The translations under genes and the position numbers were made by a program. Under the pieces are notes generated by a model that was not told the DNA's origin, made no database searches, and was given only the letters and a program-made list of their open reading frames with translations. From CAVSUR01 sp052143655 (GTDB lineage Bacteria > Actinomycetota > Actinomycetes > Streptosporangiales > Streptosporangiaceae), in the NCBI GenBank assembly GCA_052143655.1, contig JBKQSL010000200.1, forward strand, positions 1-19,274: a stretch of 19,274 bases of DNA, given 5' to 3'. Shown in pieces: positions 1 to 6,332 of this stretch (the stretch's first letter is position 1; every line of letters starts with the position of its first letter).

Positions 1-243
1 GACCTGGCGGCGATCGGCGTCCGGGTCAACACGGTCTGCCCCGGCATCATCGACACCCCCATCTACGGCCAGGGCCCGGCCAGCGAGGAGTTCAAGGCCC
101 GGCTGGCCGCGCCGGTGGTGTTCCCCAAGCGGATGGGCGCGGCCGCGGAGTTCGCCCACCTGGTCATCGCCCTGATCGAGAACGACTACATGAACGCCGA
201 GGTCATCAGGTTCGACGGTGGCATCCGCTTCCAGCCAAAGTGA
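1..243 (+). CDS. Short-chain dehydrogenase/reductase, C-terminal part (5' end outside window)
   Basis: This is the last 80 codons of a gene that begins before the window. The frame is open from base 1 to the TGA at 241-243. The visible segment GVRVNTVCPGIIDTP matches the conserved strand and PG motif that follows the active-site YxxxK in classical SDR enzymes. The end, DGGIRFQPK, matches the usual C-terminal DGG turn at the dimer interface. The Rossmann nucleotide-binding motif and the catalytic Ser-Tyr-Lys lie upstream and cannot be checked, so substrate and cofactor are unknown. The next gene starts 7 bases after the stop on the same strand, so the two are probably co-transcribed. Its partner resembles an enoyl-CoA hydratase, which suggests, by inference only, a beta-oxidation or ketone/alcohol degradation setting. 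Confidence 0.85.
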   Translation, partial: DLAAIGVRVNTVCPGIIDTPIYGQGPASEEFKARLAAPVVFPKRMGAAAEFAHLVIALIENDYMNAEVIRFDGGIRFQPK

Positions 244-250
244 GGCAGCG

Positions 251-823
251 ATGACCGAGGCGGTGCGCACCGAGGCCGGGGACGCGCCGGTGGTACCCGG
301 CCACGGCTTCGGCGGCATCACCGAGCGGCCGCCGGCCAAGCCGGTCATCGCGGCGGTGGAGGGATACGCCCTGGCCGGCGGCTTCGAGCTGGCCTGCGAC
401 CTGATCGTGGCCAGCGAGGCCGCGACGTTCGGGCTCCCCGAGGTCCGGCGCGGGCTGGTGGCCGGCGCAGGCGGCCTGCTCCGGTTGCCGCGCCGCATCC
501 CTTACCACCTGGCGATGGAGATAGCGCTGACGGGCGGGCGCTTCAGCGCCAGCCGGCTGCACCAGGCCGGACTGGTCAATAGGCTGGTGCCGGCCGGCCA
601 GGCGGTCGCCGCCGCGCGGGAACTGGCAGCCGAGGTCGCGCTCGGGGCGCCGCTGGCGCTCGCCGTCACCAAGCAGGTCATCGCCCAGGCCGCGGACTGG
701 GACACCGGCGAGGCGTTCGCGCGCCAGAACGAGATCATCAGCCCGGTGTTCTCCTCGGCGGACGCGATGGAAGGCGCGATTGCCTTCGCGGAGAAGCGCC
801 CGCCGGCCTGGCGCGGCGAATAG
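251..823 (+). CDS. Enoyl-CoA hydratase/isomerase-like protein, N-terminally deleted
   Basis: This 190-residue protein belongs to the crotonase superfamily, whose members are usually about 255-265 residues. The ATG at 251 has GAGG 6 bases upstream, and an in-frame GTG at 218 inside the SDR gene is less likely. Residues 1-12 look like a normal crotonase N terminus, then the sequence jumps to VVPGHGFGGITERPP, which in full-length relatives sits after the first oxyanion-hole motif. The part lost is the early strands and helices, including the SAGxDL-type motif. Retained are the second oxyanion segment YALAGGFEL (39-47), Glu46 and Glu64 at the two catalytic Glu positions, and the C-terminal helices. 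Spacing between these Glu is 18 residues rather than the 20 in rat hydratase, so two more residues are missing. Activity is doubtful. It could be a decaying gene, a subunit working with another protein, or an assembly error. Confidence 0.8.
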   Translation: MTEAVRTEAGDAPVVPGHGFGGITERPPAKPVIAAVEGYALAGGFELACDLIVASEAATFGLPEVRRGLVAGAGGLLRLPRRIPYHLAMEIALTGGRFSASRLHQAGLVNRLVPAGQAVAAARELAAEVALGAPLALAVTKQVIAQAADWDTGEAFARQNEIISPVFSSADAMEGAIAFAEKRPPAWRGE

Positions 824-825
824 CC

Positions 826-851
826 CCGGTCTGCCGCCCCCCGGCAGCCGG
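826..851 (+). terminator. GC-rich hairpin after the hydratase-like gene
   Basis: CCGG-T-CTGCCG (826-836) pairs with CGGCAGCCGG (842-851), a 10-bp stem with one bulged T and a 5-base C loop. It begins 2 bases after the hydratase stop codon. There is no T-run, which is common for actinobacterial hairpin terminators. It may end the SDR-hydratase transcript before the glycosyltransferase gene. The role is inferred from position only. Confidence 0.4.
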
Positions 852-904
852 AGGCCATCAGCACAGCCGGGCGCACGGCGCGGCGGAAAGGACAGGGCCG
901 AACT

Positions 905-3900
905 GTGGCAGTGGCGCGGATCAGCGTGGTCGTGCCGTTCTACAACAACGAGGATGTGCTCGGCCCGTGCCTGGAGTCGATCGCCGCGCAGACCTACCGT
1001 GACCTCCAGGTCATCCTGGTCGACGACGGGTCGTCCGACGGCAGCGCCGCGATCGCGCGGACCTGGGCCGACGCCGACCCGAGGTGCACGCTCATCCAGG
1101 TGCCCAACGGCGGTCCCGGGTACGCCCGCAACCGCGGCATCGAACTGGCCCAGGGCGAGTTCCTGGCCTTCCTCGATGGCGACGACATGCTGCCCAGCCA
1201 CGCCTACGAGCATCTGCTGCACACGCTGGAGGCCTCCGGGTCCGACTTCGTCTCCGGAAACGTGGAGCGGATCGGCCCGGCCGGGATCACCCAGTCGGCG
1301 CTGCACGCCCGGGCGATCAAGGGCCGGGCCATCGGCACCCACATCAGCCGCGCGCCGAACCTGTTCTACGACGTCTCGGTGTGGAACAAGCTGTTCCGCC
1401 GGTCGTTCTGGGACCGTGCCGGGCTGAGCTTCCCCGAGGGGGTGGTCTGGGAGGACCTGCAGGCCATCACCAAGGCGCACGTGCTGGCCCGGGCCGTCGA
1501 CGTCATCCCGGACACCATTTACTACTGGCGGGAGCGGGGTGCCGGCGAGCTGTCGATCACCCAGTCGCGCACCGACATCGCCAACTTCCGCGACCGGATC
1601 ACCGCGTTGCAGGTGATCGACGACTTCCTGCGCGCCCGGGGCACGCCGAAGCTGCTGCGCCAGCATCAGCGCAAGTCACTGGTCAACGACCTGTGGCTGT
1701 ACGTGTGCGAGCTGTCCAGGACCACGGACGCCTACCGGGCGGAGTTCATCGAGCTGGGCGGGGCGTACCTGCGCCAGGTCGAGGCGCCGGTACTCAGGTC
1801 GCTGCCCGCGGCGCACAAGCTCGCCTACCACCTGATGGCCGCCGGCCAGCTGGACCGGCTGGTCAAGTTCGACGCCTGGCGGCTGGAGCAGCCGATCAGC
1901 CAGGTGCCGCTCGTCCGCGAGCACGGTCGCGTCTACGCGGACATGCCGTTCCGCAAGGACCGGGCGGCGAAGATCCCGGGCTGGGTGTACCGGCCGCACT
2001 GGCGCGAGCTCGACCCGGTCATCCGGGTGGACGGCGTGAACTGGGAGAACAACCGGCTGGTCATCACCGGATGCGCGTTCGTGCCGTCGATCGACATCCC
2101 GAAGCGGCGCAACACCAGCAAGGTCGTCGTGCTGGTCCCGCGTACCCGGCTGCGCCCGCCGATGGCCGCGGTGGCCCGGTCATCCTGGTATCCGGACGCG
2201 GCCATCTTGTCCGGGCAGAACCGTTACTCCTATCCCTGGGCGGGCTTCCGGGCCGAGATCCCGGCTCGCTGGTTCAAGGCCGGCGCCCGCTGGCTGACCG
2301 GCGACTGGGATGCGCTCATCCTGGTCCGCGGCCATGGCGTGTGGCGGCCGTCGCGGCTGCACAGCCCGCTGCCCGGGCAGGCAGAGCGGCCGGCGTTCCG
2401 CCAGGTAGCCCCCGGCATCAGGATCGGGGCCTGGTGGGTGTGGCGGCAGCTGCACGTCGGGGTCGCCCGGACCCCTGCCGTGCTGCACGGCAGCGAGCAG
2501 GACGGCACTGACCTGGTGCTGACCGTTGACCTGGACGCCGCCCCCGGCCAGCCCGCCGCAGGCCAGGTTCCGGCCGGCCAGGGCGCCGCCGGCCAGGGCG
2601 CGGTTAGCCAGCCCGCTGACGGCCCGGCCGCCGCGCTGGTGCTGGTCCGGCCCAAGGGCGGCGCCAGCAGGCAGCTGCCGGGCGGCACCGAGGACCTCGG
2701 CGGCGGCAGGCTCCGGATTACCGGCCGGGCCGACCTGGCCGCGCTGCTCGGCGGCGCGGATCAGCCCGGCGATACGGGCCAGCCGGGCCCGGCGGATCAG
2801 CCCGGCGGGACCGGCCCGGCCGGCCCAGTCGAGTGGGATCTGTACGCGGCGCCGCCGGCCGGCCGGCGGATCCGGGTCGCGTACGGCACCGGCCGCCCTG
2901 AGCACAGCTATCCGGCCGGCTCCCGCGAGCTCGCCGTCGAGCACACCAGGTACGGCAACGTGGTCCTGGTCCGCCGCGACCGGCGGCCCGTCGTGGACGA
3001 GCACGAGTGGAGCCCGGCGGGGCGGCTGACGCTGCGCGGCCGCTACCCGCTGCTGCCCGGCCAGGACCTCGAGGCGGTGCTGCGCCGCCGGACGTCCACC
3101 GATCAGCACGTGGTCGCGGTGCAGCGGGACGCCGACTGGTTCACGCTGGCCATCGACGCGACGGCGATGCCGTCGTTCGGCCAGCGGGTGCCGCTGCGCG
3201 ACGGCATCTGGGACATCGCCATCCGGCCGTCCGGCTGCCCGGGCGCCGAGATGATCCCCGCCTATGACCACGCCAGGCTGGCCGACATCCAGGACCTCAA
3301 GGCGCCCTTCGGCCACAAGACGTACCGGTTCTCCACCTCGGGCTACGACGCCCCGATCATCGAGGTCGTGCCGGTGCTCGGCCGCGCCGACCGCAGCCGG
3401 GTCCGGCGCCGGGTGATGCGCGGCGTGTTCTACCCGGTGCAGCAGAAGCTGCCGCTGCGTGACGCGGTCATGTTCGTCAGCTTCAAGGGAAAGCAGTGCG
3501 GCGACAACCCCGGCGGTATCGCCGCCGAGCTGCGCCGCCGCGGTGACGACCGCGAGCACATCTGGGCAGTGAACGACTGGGCGGTGCCGGTGCCGCCGGG
3601 CGCGCGGGGCGTGCTCGCCGGGACCGAGGAGTACTTCGAGGCGCTGGCCCGGTGCCGCTACGTCATCGCCAACGACGACATGCAGGCCACCTACACCAAG
3701 CGCGAAGGCCAGGTCTACGTGCAGACCTGGCACGGCACGCCGCTGAAGAAGATCGGCTTCGACATCGGCCAGCCCAAGTTCGCCAGCGGATCGGCTTACC
3801 TGGAGCTGCTCGGCCGCGACGTCGCCAAATGGGACATGCTGCTGTCACCCAACCCGTTCAGCACCCCGATCATGCGCCGCGCGTTCCGGTTCGACGGCGA

Positions 3901-4543
3901 GATCCTGGAGTCCGGTTACCCGCGCAACGACGTGCTGCGATCCGGCGACGCCGACCGCATCGGCGCGGAAGTCCGGCGCCGCATCGGCATCCCGGCCGGC
4001 CAGCGGATCGTGCTGTACGCGCCCACCTGGCGGGACAACCAGTACTACGCGTCCGGGCGGTACCGGTTCGACTTCCGGCTGGACCTGGAGCGGGCCTGGC
4101 AGGTACTGGGCGACGACTACGTCGTCCTGGTCCGCGGCCACCACCACATGGCCGACGACGTGCCCGCCGGGACCAGGCCGGGCTTCGCGGTTAACGTGAC
4201 CGCCTACCCGGACATCTCCGAGCTGTTCCTGATCAGCGACGTGCTGGTCACCGACTATTCCTCGGTCATGTTCGACTTCGCCGCCACCGGCCGGCCGATG
4301 GTGTTCTTCACCTATGACCTGGAGTCCTACCGCGACAACTTGCGCGGCTTCTGCTTCGACTTCGAGTCCGAGGCGCCGGGGCCGCTGCTGGCCACGACCG
4401 GGGAGGTGGCGGCAGCGATCCGAGACATCGGCGCGGTCGGCGACCAGTACCGCGGGGCGTACAGCGCATTCGCCGCCAAGTTCTGCCCGCTCGACGACGG
4501 CAAGGCCGGGGCCCGCGCCTGCGACCGGATCTTCGGCACCTAG
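905..4543 (+). CDS. Bifunctional family 2 glycosyltransferase / CDP-glycerol glycerophosphotransferase
   Basis: This 1212-residue protein should build or extend a glycerol-phosphate-containing wall polymer at the cytoplasmic face of the membrane. Residues 5-230 are a GT-A domain: ISVVVPFYNN, DDGSSDGS with D40-D41, the metal-binding D91-G-D93-D94 and the later E183-D184. About residues 360-840 form a linker and beta-rich region containing two Gly/Gln/Pro-rich insertions (about 544-576 and 616-645). Residues about 850-1205 match the TagF/TarL CDP-glycerol transferase family (Glyphos_transf): FVSFKGK, W942-H943-GTPLKK, YAPTWRDN (1038-1045), RGHHH (1077-1081) and TDYSS (D1117). No membrane segment is evident. 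The GTG at 905 follows GGAAAGGA at 885-892, and a second GTG at 911 is possible. The fused architecture is known from actinobacteria. The glycosyl donor and acceptor cannot be deduced, and no teichoic acid gene cluster surrounds it here. Confidence 0.9.
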   Translation: MAVARISVVVPFYNNEDVLGPCLESIAAQTYRDLQVILVDDGSSDGSAAIARTWADADPRCTLIQVPNGGPGYARNRGIELAQGEFLAFLDGDDMLPSHAYEHLLHTLEASGSDFVSGNVERIGPAGITQSALHARAIKGRAIGTHISRAPNLFYDVSVWNKLFRRSFWDRAGLSFPEGVVWEDLQAITKAHVLARAVDVIPDTIYYWRERGAGELSITQSRTDIANFRDRITALQVIDDFLRARGTPKLLRQHQRKSLVNDLWLYVCELSRTTDAYRAEFIELGGAYLRQVEAPVLRSLPAAHKLAYHLMAAGQLDRLVKFDAWRLEQPISQVPLVREHGRVYADMPFRKDRAAKIPGWVYRPHWRELDPVIRVDGVNWENNRLVITGCAFVPSIDIPKRRNTSKVVVLVPRTRLRPPMAAVARSSWYPDAAILSGQNRYSYPWAGFRAEIPARWFKAGARWLTGDWDALILVRGHGVWRPSRLHSPLPGQAERPAFRQVAPGIRIGAWWVWRQLHVGVARTPAVLHGSEQDGTDLVLTVDLDAAPGQPAAGQVPAGQGAAGQGAVSQPADGPAAALVLVRPKGGASRQLPGGTEDLGGGRLRITGRADLAALLGGADQPGDTGQPGPADQPGGTGPAGPVEWDLYAAPPAGRRIRVAYGTGRPEHSYPAGSRELAVEHTRYGNVVLVRRDRRPVVDEHEWSPAGRLTLRGRYPLLPGQDLEAVLRRRTSTDQHVVAVQRDADWFTLAIDATAMPSFGQRVPLRDGIWDIAIRPSGCPGAEMIPAYDHARLADIQDLKAPFGHKTYRFSTSGYDAPIIEVVPVLGRADRSRVRRRVMRGVFYPVQQKLPLRDAVMFVSFKGKQCGDNPGGIAAELRRRGDDREHIWAVNDWAVPVPPGARGVLAGTEEYFEALARCRYVIANDDMQATYTKREGQVYVQTWHGTPLKKIGFDIGQPKFASGSAYLELLGRDVAKWDMLLSPNPFSTPIMRRAFRFDGEILESGYPRNDVLRSGDADRIGAEVRRRIGIPAGQRIVLYAPTWRDNQYYASGRYRFDFRLDLERAWQVLGDDYVVLVRGHHHMADDVPAGTRPGFAVNVTAYPDISELFLISDVLVTDYSSVMFDFAATGRPMVFFTYDLESYRDNLRGFCFDFESEAPGPLLATTGEVAAAIRDIGAVGDQYRGAYSAFAAKFCPLDDGKAGARACDRIFGT
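2545..2625 (+). repeat. Short tandem repeats coding a Gly/Gln/Ala-rich insertion
   Basis: Within the wall-polymer transferase, a 15-base unit GCCGGCCAGGGCGCC occurs at 2573-2587 and again at 2588-2602 with one change, flanked by looser GGCCAG copies. It codes a run of AGQ-type motifs (residues about 547-573). The period is a multiple of three, so copy changes keep the frame. It looks like a flexible linker that grew by slippage. Confidence 0.7.
2756..2807 (+). repeat. 36-base-spaced direct repeat coding an ADQPG motif twice
   Basis: GCGGATCAGCCCGGCG occurs at 2756-2771 and exactly again at 2792-2807, 36 bases apart. In the protein this gives two 12-residue copies, ADQPGDTGQPGP and ADQPGGTGPAGP (residues about 618-641). 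It is the second low-complexity insertion in the middle region of the transferase. Confidence 0.75.
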
Positions 4544-4562
4544 CCAGGCGCTTGCGGCCCGG

Positions 4563-4600
4563 GCCCGGCGGCAGCCAGATCCGCTGTCCGCCCGCCGGGC
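4563..4600. terminator. Hairpin between convergent genes
   Basis: GCCCGGCGG (4563-4571) and CCGCCGGGC (4592-4600) are perfect 9-base inverted arms around a 20-base loop. The site lies in the 62-base gap between the wall-polymer transferase and the sigma factor gene, which face each other. It can fold on either strand and so could end both transcripts. There is no T-run, so the call rests on symmetry and position. Confidence 0.4.
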
Positions 4601-4605
4601 TGCGG

Positions 4606-5187
4606 TCAGCCCGGCAGCGGCGTCAGGCCAGGCTGCGGCCGGTAGCTGGCCAGCTTCTCGCGCAGCCGAGCCCGGCCCCGGTGCAGCCGGGACATCACCG
4701 TTCCGATCGGCGTGCCCATCAGCTCCGCGATCTCCTTGTACGGGTACCCCTCGATGTCGGCCAGGTAGATCGCGACGCGGAACTCCTCGGGCAGCTCGCG
4801 CAGCGCGCGCAGGATCTCGGAGTCGGCCAGCCGGTCCAGCGCCTCCGCCTCAGCCGACCGGGCCGGCGCCACGAGCGGCCGGGCCCCGGACTGCCAGTCG
4901 TCGTCCAGGTCGGTGCCCGCCGCGCAGGCAGGCTCGCGGCGCTTCTTGCGGTAGCTGTTGATGAAGGTGTTCGCCAGGATCCGGTGCAGCCAGGCCCGCA
5001 TGTTGGTGCCCGGGGTGAACTGGTGGTACGCCGCGTAAGCCCGGGTGAAGGTCTCCTGCACCAGGTCCTCGGCATCGCTGGCGTTGCGGGTCAGCCGGAA
5101 CGCAGCGGGGTACAGCTGCTGCTGATAGCGCAGGGCATCCTGGGCGAAGCGCTCATCGCAGCCGGGCAACTGCTCAGTCGGGCTCAT
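4606..5187 (-). CDS. ECF sigma factor, SigR/SigH-like (ECF12 type)
   Basis: This 193-residue sigma-70 family protein should direct RNA polymerase to a stress regulon. Region 2 spans about residues 21-85 (AEDLVQETFTRAY; NTFINSYRKKRREP) and region 4 about residues 127-182 (LPEEFRVAIYLADIEGYPYKEIAELMGTPIGTVMSRLHRGR). These segments closely resemble Mycobacterium SigH and Streptomyces SigR, which control the thiol-oxidative stress response. The ATG at 5187 follows AGGAG (5194-5198) by 6 bases, which decides this start. The frame stays open upstream to a TTG at 5277 and an ATG at 5235, so longer forms are possible. SigR and SigH are usually followed by a zinc-binding anti-sigma gene (rsrA/rshA), but only a 62-base gap and a convergent gene lie downstream. 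Regulation must therefore differ or act from elsewhere. The target regulon is inference. Confidence 0.88.
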   Translation of the reverse strand: MSPTEQLPGCDERFAQDALRYQQQLYPAAFRLTRNASDAEDLVQETFTRAYAAYHQFTPGTNMRAWLHRILANTFINSYRKKRREPACAAGTDLDDDWQSGARPLVAPARSAEAEALDRLADSEILRALRELPEEFRVAIYLADIEGYPYKEIAELMGTPIGTVMSRLHRGRARLREKLASYRPQPGLTPLPG

Positions 5188-5193
5188 GGCTGT

Positions 5194-5198
5194 CTCCT
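5194..5198 (-). promoter_or_regulatory. Ribosome binding site fixing the sigma factor start
   Basis: On the minus strand GTGAGGAGACAGCC precedes the ATG at 5187; AGGAG is 6 bases from it. The upstream in-frame starts (ATG 5235, TTG 5277) lack a comparable site, so the 193-residue form is favoured. Confidence 0.7.
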
Positions 5199-5207
5199 CA
5201 CCACTTC

Positions 5208-5218
5208 CTACTGAGTAG
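5208..5218. promoter_or_regulatory. Small palindrome in the sigma factor leader
   Basis: CTACT-G-AGTAG is a perfect 5-base inverted repeat around one base, 9 bases upstream of the sigma factor ribosome binding site and inside the divergent rsmI-sigma intergenic region. It could be an operator half-site pair or chance. A SigR-type promoter (GGAAT, 18 bases, GTT) was looked for here on both strands and not found. Confidence 0.25.
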
Positions 5219-5351
5219 ACGTCCGAAAGGGTCATCCTGGATGCGCGTTTCGCTTCCCGGTCCCGAATACTGAGCAAACTCTCAGCTGGCGCTCAGGCGA
5301 GCCGGCCGCCGCCCGCACGGTGCGGTGCCCGGGATGCCAAGGTAAGAGCAG

Positions 5352-5358
5352 AAGGAGG
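5352..5358 (+). promoter_or_regulatory. Strong ribosome binding site fixing the rsmI start
   Basis: AAGGAGG lies 3 bases before the ATG at 5362, a near-perfect anti-Shine-Dalgarno match with a short spacer. It favours this start over an in-frame upstream start at 5320, whose extra 14 residues show no family similarity. Confidence 0.7.
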
Positions 5359-5361
5359 ACC

Positions 5362-6240
5362 ATGGCTGCCGACCGCGGGGACACGGGCGGCGTGCTCATC
5401 GTCGCCGCCGCGCCGATCGGCCGCCCGGAGGACGCGTCCGCGCGGCTGGCGAGCGCGCTCGCCGCGGTGCCGGTGATCGCCGCTGAGGACACCCGCCGGG
5501 TGCGCCGGCTGGCCACGGCGCTCGGCGTGCGGCTGGCCGGCTCGGTCATCGCCTACCACGACGCGGCCGAGGCCCAGCGGGCCGTCACCCTGCTGGCCCG
5601 GCTGGCGCAGGGCGAGGATGTGCTGCTGATCACGGACGCGGGAATGCCCGGGGTCAGCGACCCGGGGTACCGGCTGGTAGCGGCCGCGGCAGCCGCCGGG
5701 ATCCGGGTTACCGCACTGCCCGGGCCGTCGGCCGTCACCACGGCCCTCGCGGTATCCGGACTGCCCAGCGACCGGTTCTGCTTCGAGGGCTTCCCGCCGC
5801 GCCAGCCGGGGCCGCGGGACCGGCGGTTTGCCGAGCTCGCCGCCGAGCGGCGGACGCTGATCTTCTTCGAGTCCGCACGGCGGCTCGGCGGGATGCTGAC
5901 CGCGCTCGGCGCGGCGCTCGGCGGCGCGCGGCGCGCGGTGGTCTGCCGGGAGCTGACCAAGACGCATGAGGAGATCCGGCGCGGAACCCTGGCCGAGCTG
6001 GCGGCCTGGGCGCAGGACGGCACCCTGGGCGAGATCACGCTGGTGGTGGAGGGCGCCCCGGCGGCGGCCGCCACCCCGGTCGCCGACGCCGCGGCGCAGG
6101 TGGCTGAGCTGGTAGCCGGGGGAATGTCCCGGCGGGATGCCGTCACGGCCGTGGCTAAGACCTCCGGCCTGCGGCGCAGCGAGCTGTACGCGGTAGTGGT
6201 CGGCGCCGGGCCCGGCCCGGGCGGCGCGGGGCAAGCCTGA
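5362..6240 (+). CDS. rsmI: 16S rRNA (cytidine(1402)-2'-O)-methyltransferase RsmI
   Basis: This 292-residue enzyme transfers a methyl group from S-adenosylmethionine to the ribose of C1402 in the ribosomal P site of 16S rRNA. It belongs to the tetrapyrrole-methylase-fold family, and its length is typical. Visible family segments are an N-terminal VAAAPIGRPEDAS where most relatives have a TPIGN-type loop, AAEDTRRVRRL, LLITDAGMPGVSDPGYRLV (SAM-binding loop), ALPGPSA, SGLPSDRFCFEGFPPR, FFESARRL, CRELTKTHEEIRRGTL and GEITLVVEG. The C-terminal helices (MSRRDAVTAVAKTSGLRRSELYAVV) are also as expected. It is divergent from the sigma factor gene and 92 bases before metG. Linkage of rsmI with metG, tatD and ksgA is an actinobacterial arrangement, seen for example around Rv1003-Rv1010 of Mycobacterium tuberculosis. 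Confidence 0.95.
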   Translation: MAADRGDTGGVLIVAAAPIGRPEDASARLASALAAVPVIAAEDTRRVRRLATALGVRLAGSVIAYHDAAEAQRAVTLLARLAQGEDVLLITDAGMPGVSDPGYRLVAAAAAAGIRVTALPGPSAVTTALAVSGLPSDRFCFEGFPPRQPGPRDRRFAELAAERRTLIFFESARRLGGMLTALGAALGGARRAVVCRELTKTHEEIRRGTLAELAAWAQDGTLGEITLVVEGAPAAAATPVADAAAQVAELVAGGMSRRDAVTAVAKTSGLRRSELYAVVVGAGPGPGGAGQA

Positions 6241-6250
6241 TCGCCGCCCG

Positions 6251-6284
6251 GCCCGGTCAGTCTGCCCGGTCAGTCTGCCCGGTC
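6251..6284 (+). repeat. 13-base tandem repeat between rsmI and metG
   Basis: The unit GCCCGGTCAGTCT occurs exactly at 6251-6263 and 6264-6276, followed by a partial copy GCCCGGTC at 6277-6284. It begins 11 bases after the rsmI stop and ends about 36 bases before the metG promoter element. No function is evident, and copy number may vary between strains. Confidence 0.8.
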
Positions 6285-6320
6285 GGCCGCGGTCGGCTCC
6301 GGGGCGGCACCGGATGCCTC

Positions 6321-6326
6321 TAGGCT
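6321..6326 (+). promoter_or_regulatory. Probable -10 element giving a leaderless metG transcript
   Basis: TAGGCT fits the actinobacterial -10 pattern TANNNT and is followed by exactly 6 bases before the metG ATG at 6333, placing the expected transcription start on the A of the start codon. There is no purine-rich ribosome binding site and no clear -35. No T-box leader is present, since the whole gap is 92 bases. Confidence 0.6.
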
Positions 6327-6332
6327 GATGAC

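Noticed and set aside
206..1666. Long minus-strand frame opposite the hydratase and glycosyltransferase genes
   Set aside because: It has the Arg/Gly/Pro/Ala-rich composition of an antisense shadow in high-GC DNA, no recognisable domain, and spans two well-supported genes.
2545..2625. CRISPR-like array
   Set aside because: The repeats are in frame within a coding region, are only 15 bases long and have no spacers.
2180..3733. 517-codon minus-strand frame inside the wall-polymer transferase
   Set aside because: It is antisense to a gene with clear motifs at both ends and shows no family features.
5188..5361. SigR-type autoregulatory promoter (GGAAT, 18 bases, GTT) upstream of the sigma factor
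   Set aside because: Both strands were read and no pair with acceptable match and spacing was found; only GGAAG-like fragments without GTT.
6241..6332. T-box riboswitch for metG
   Set aside because: The gap is only 92 bases, has no T-box consensus or stem structure, and the promoter appears to start transcription at the ATG.
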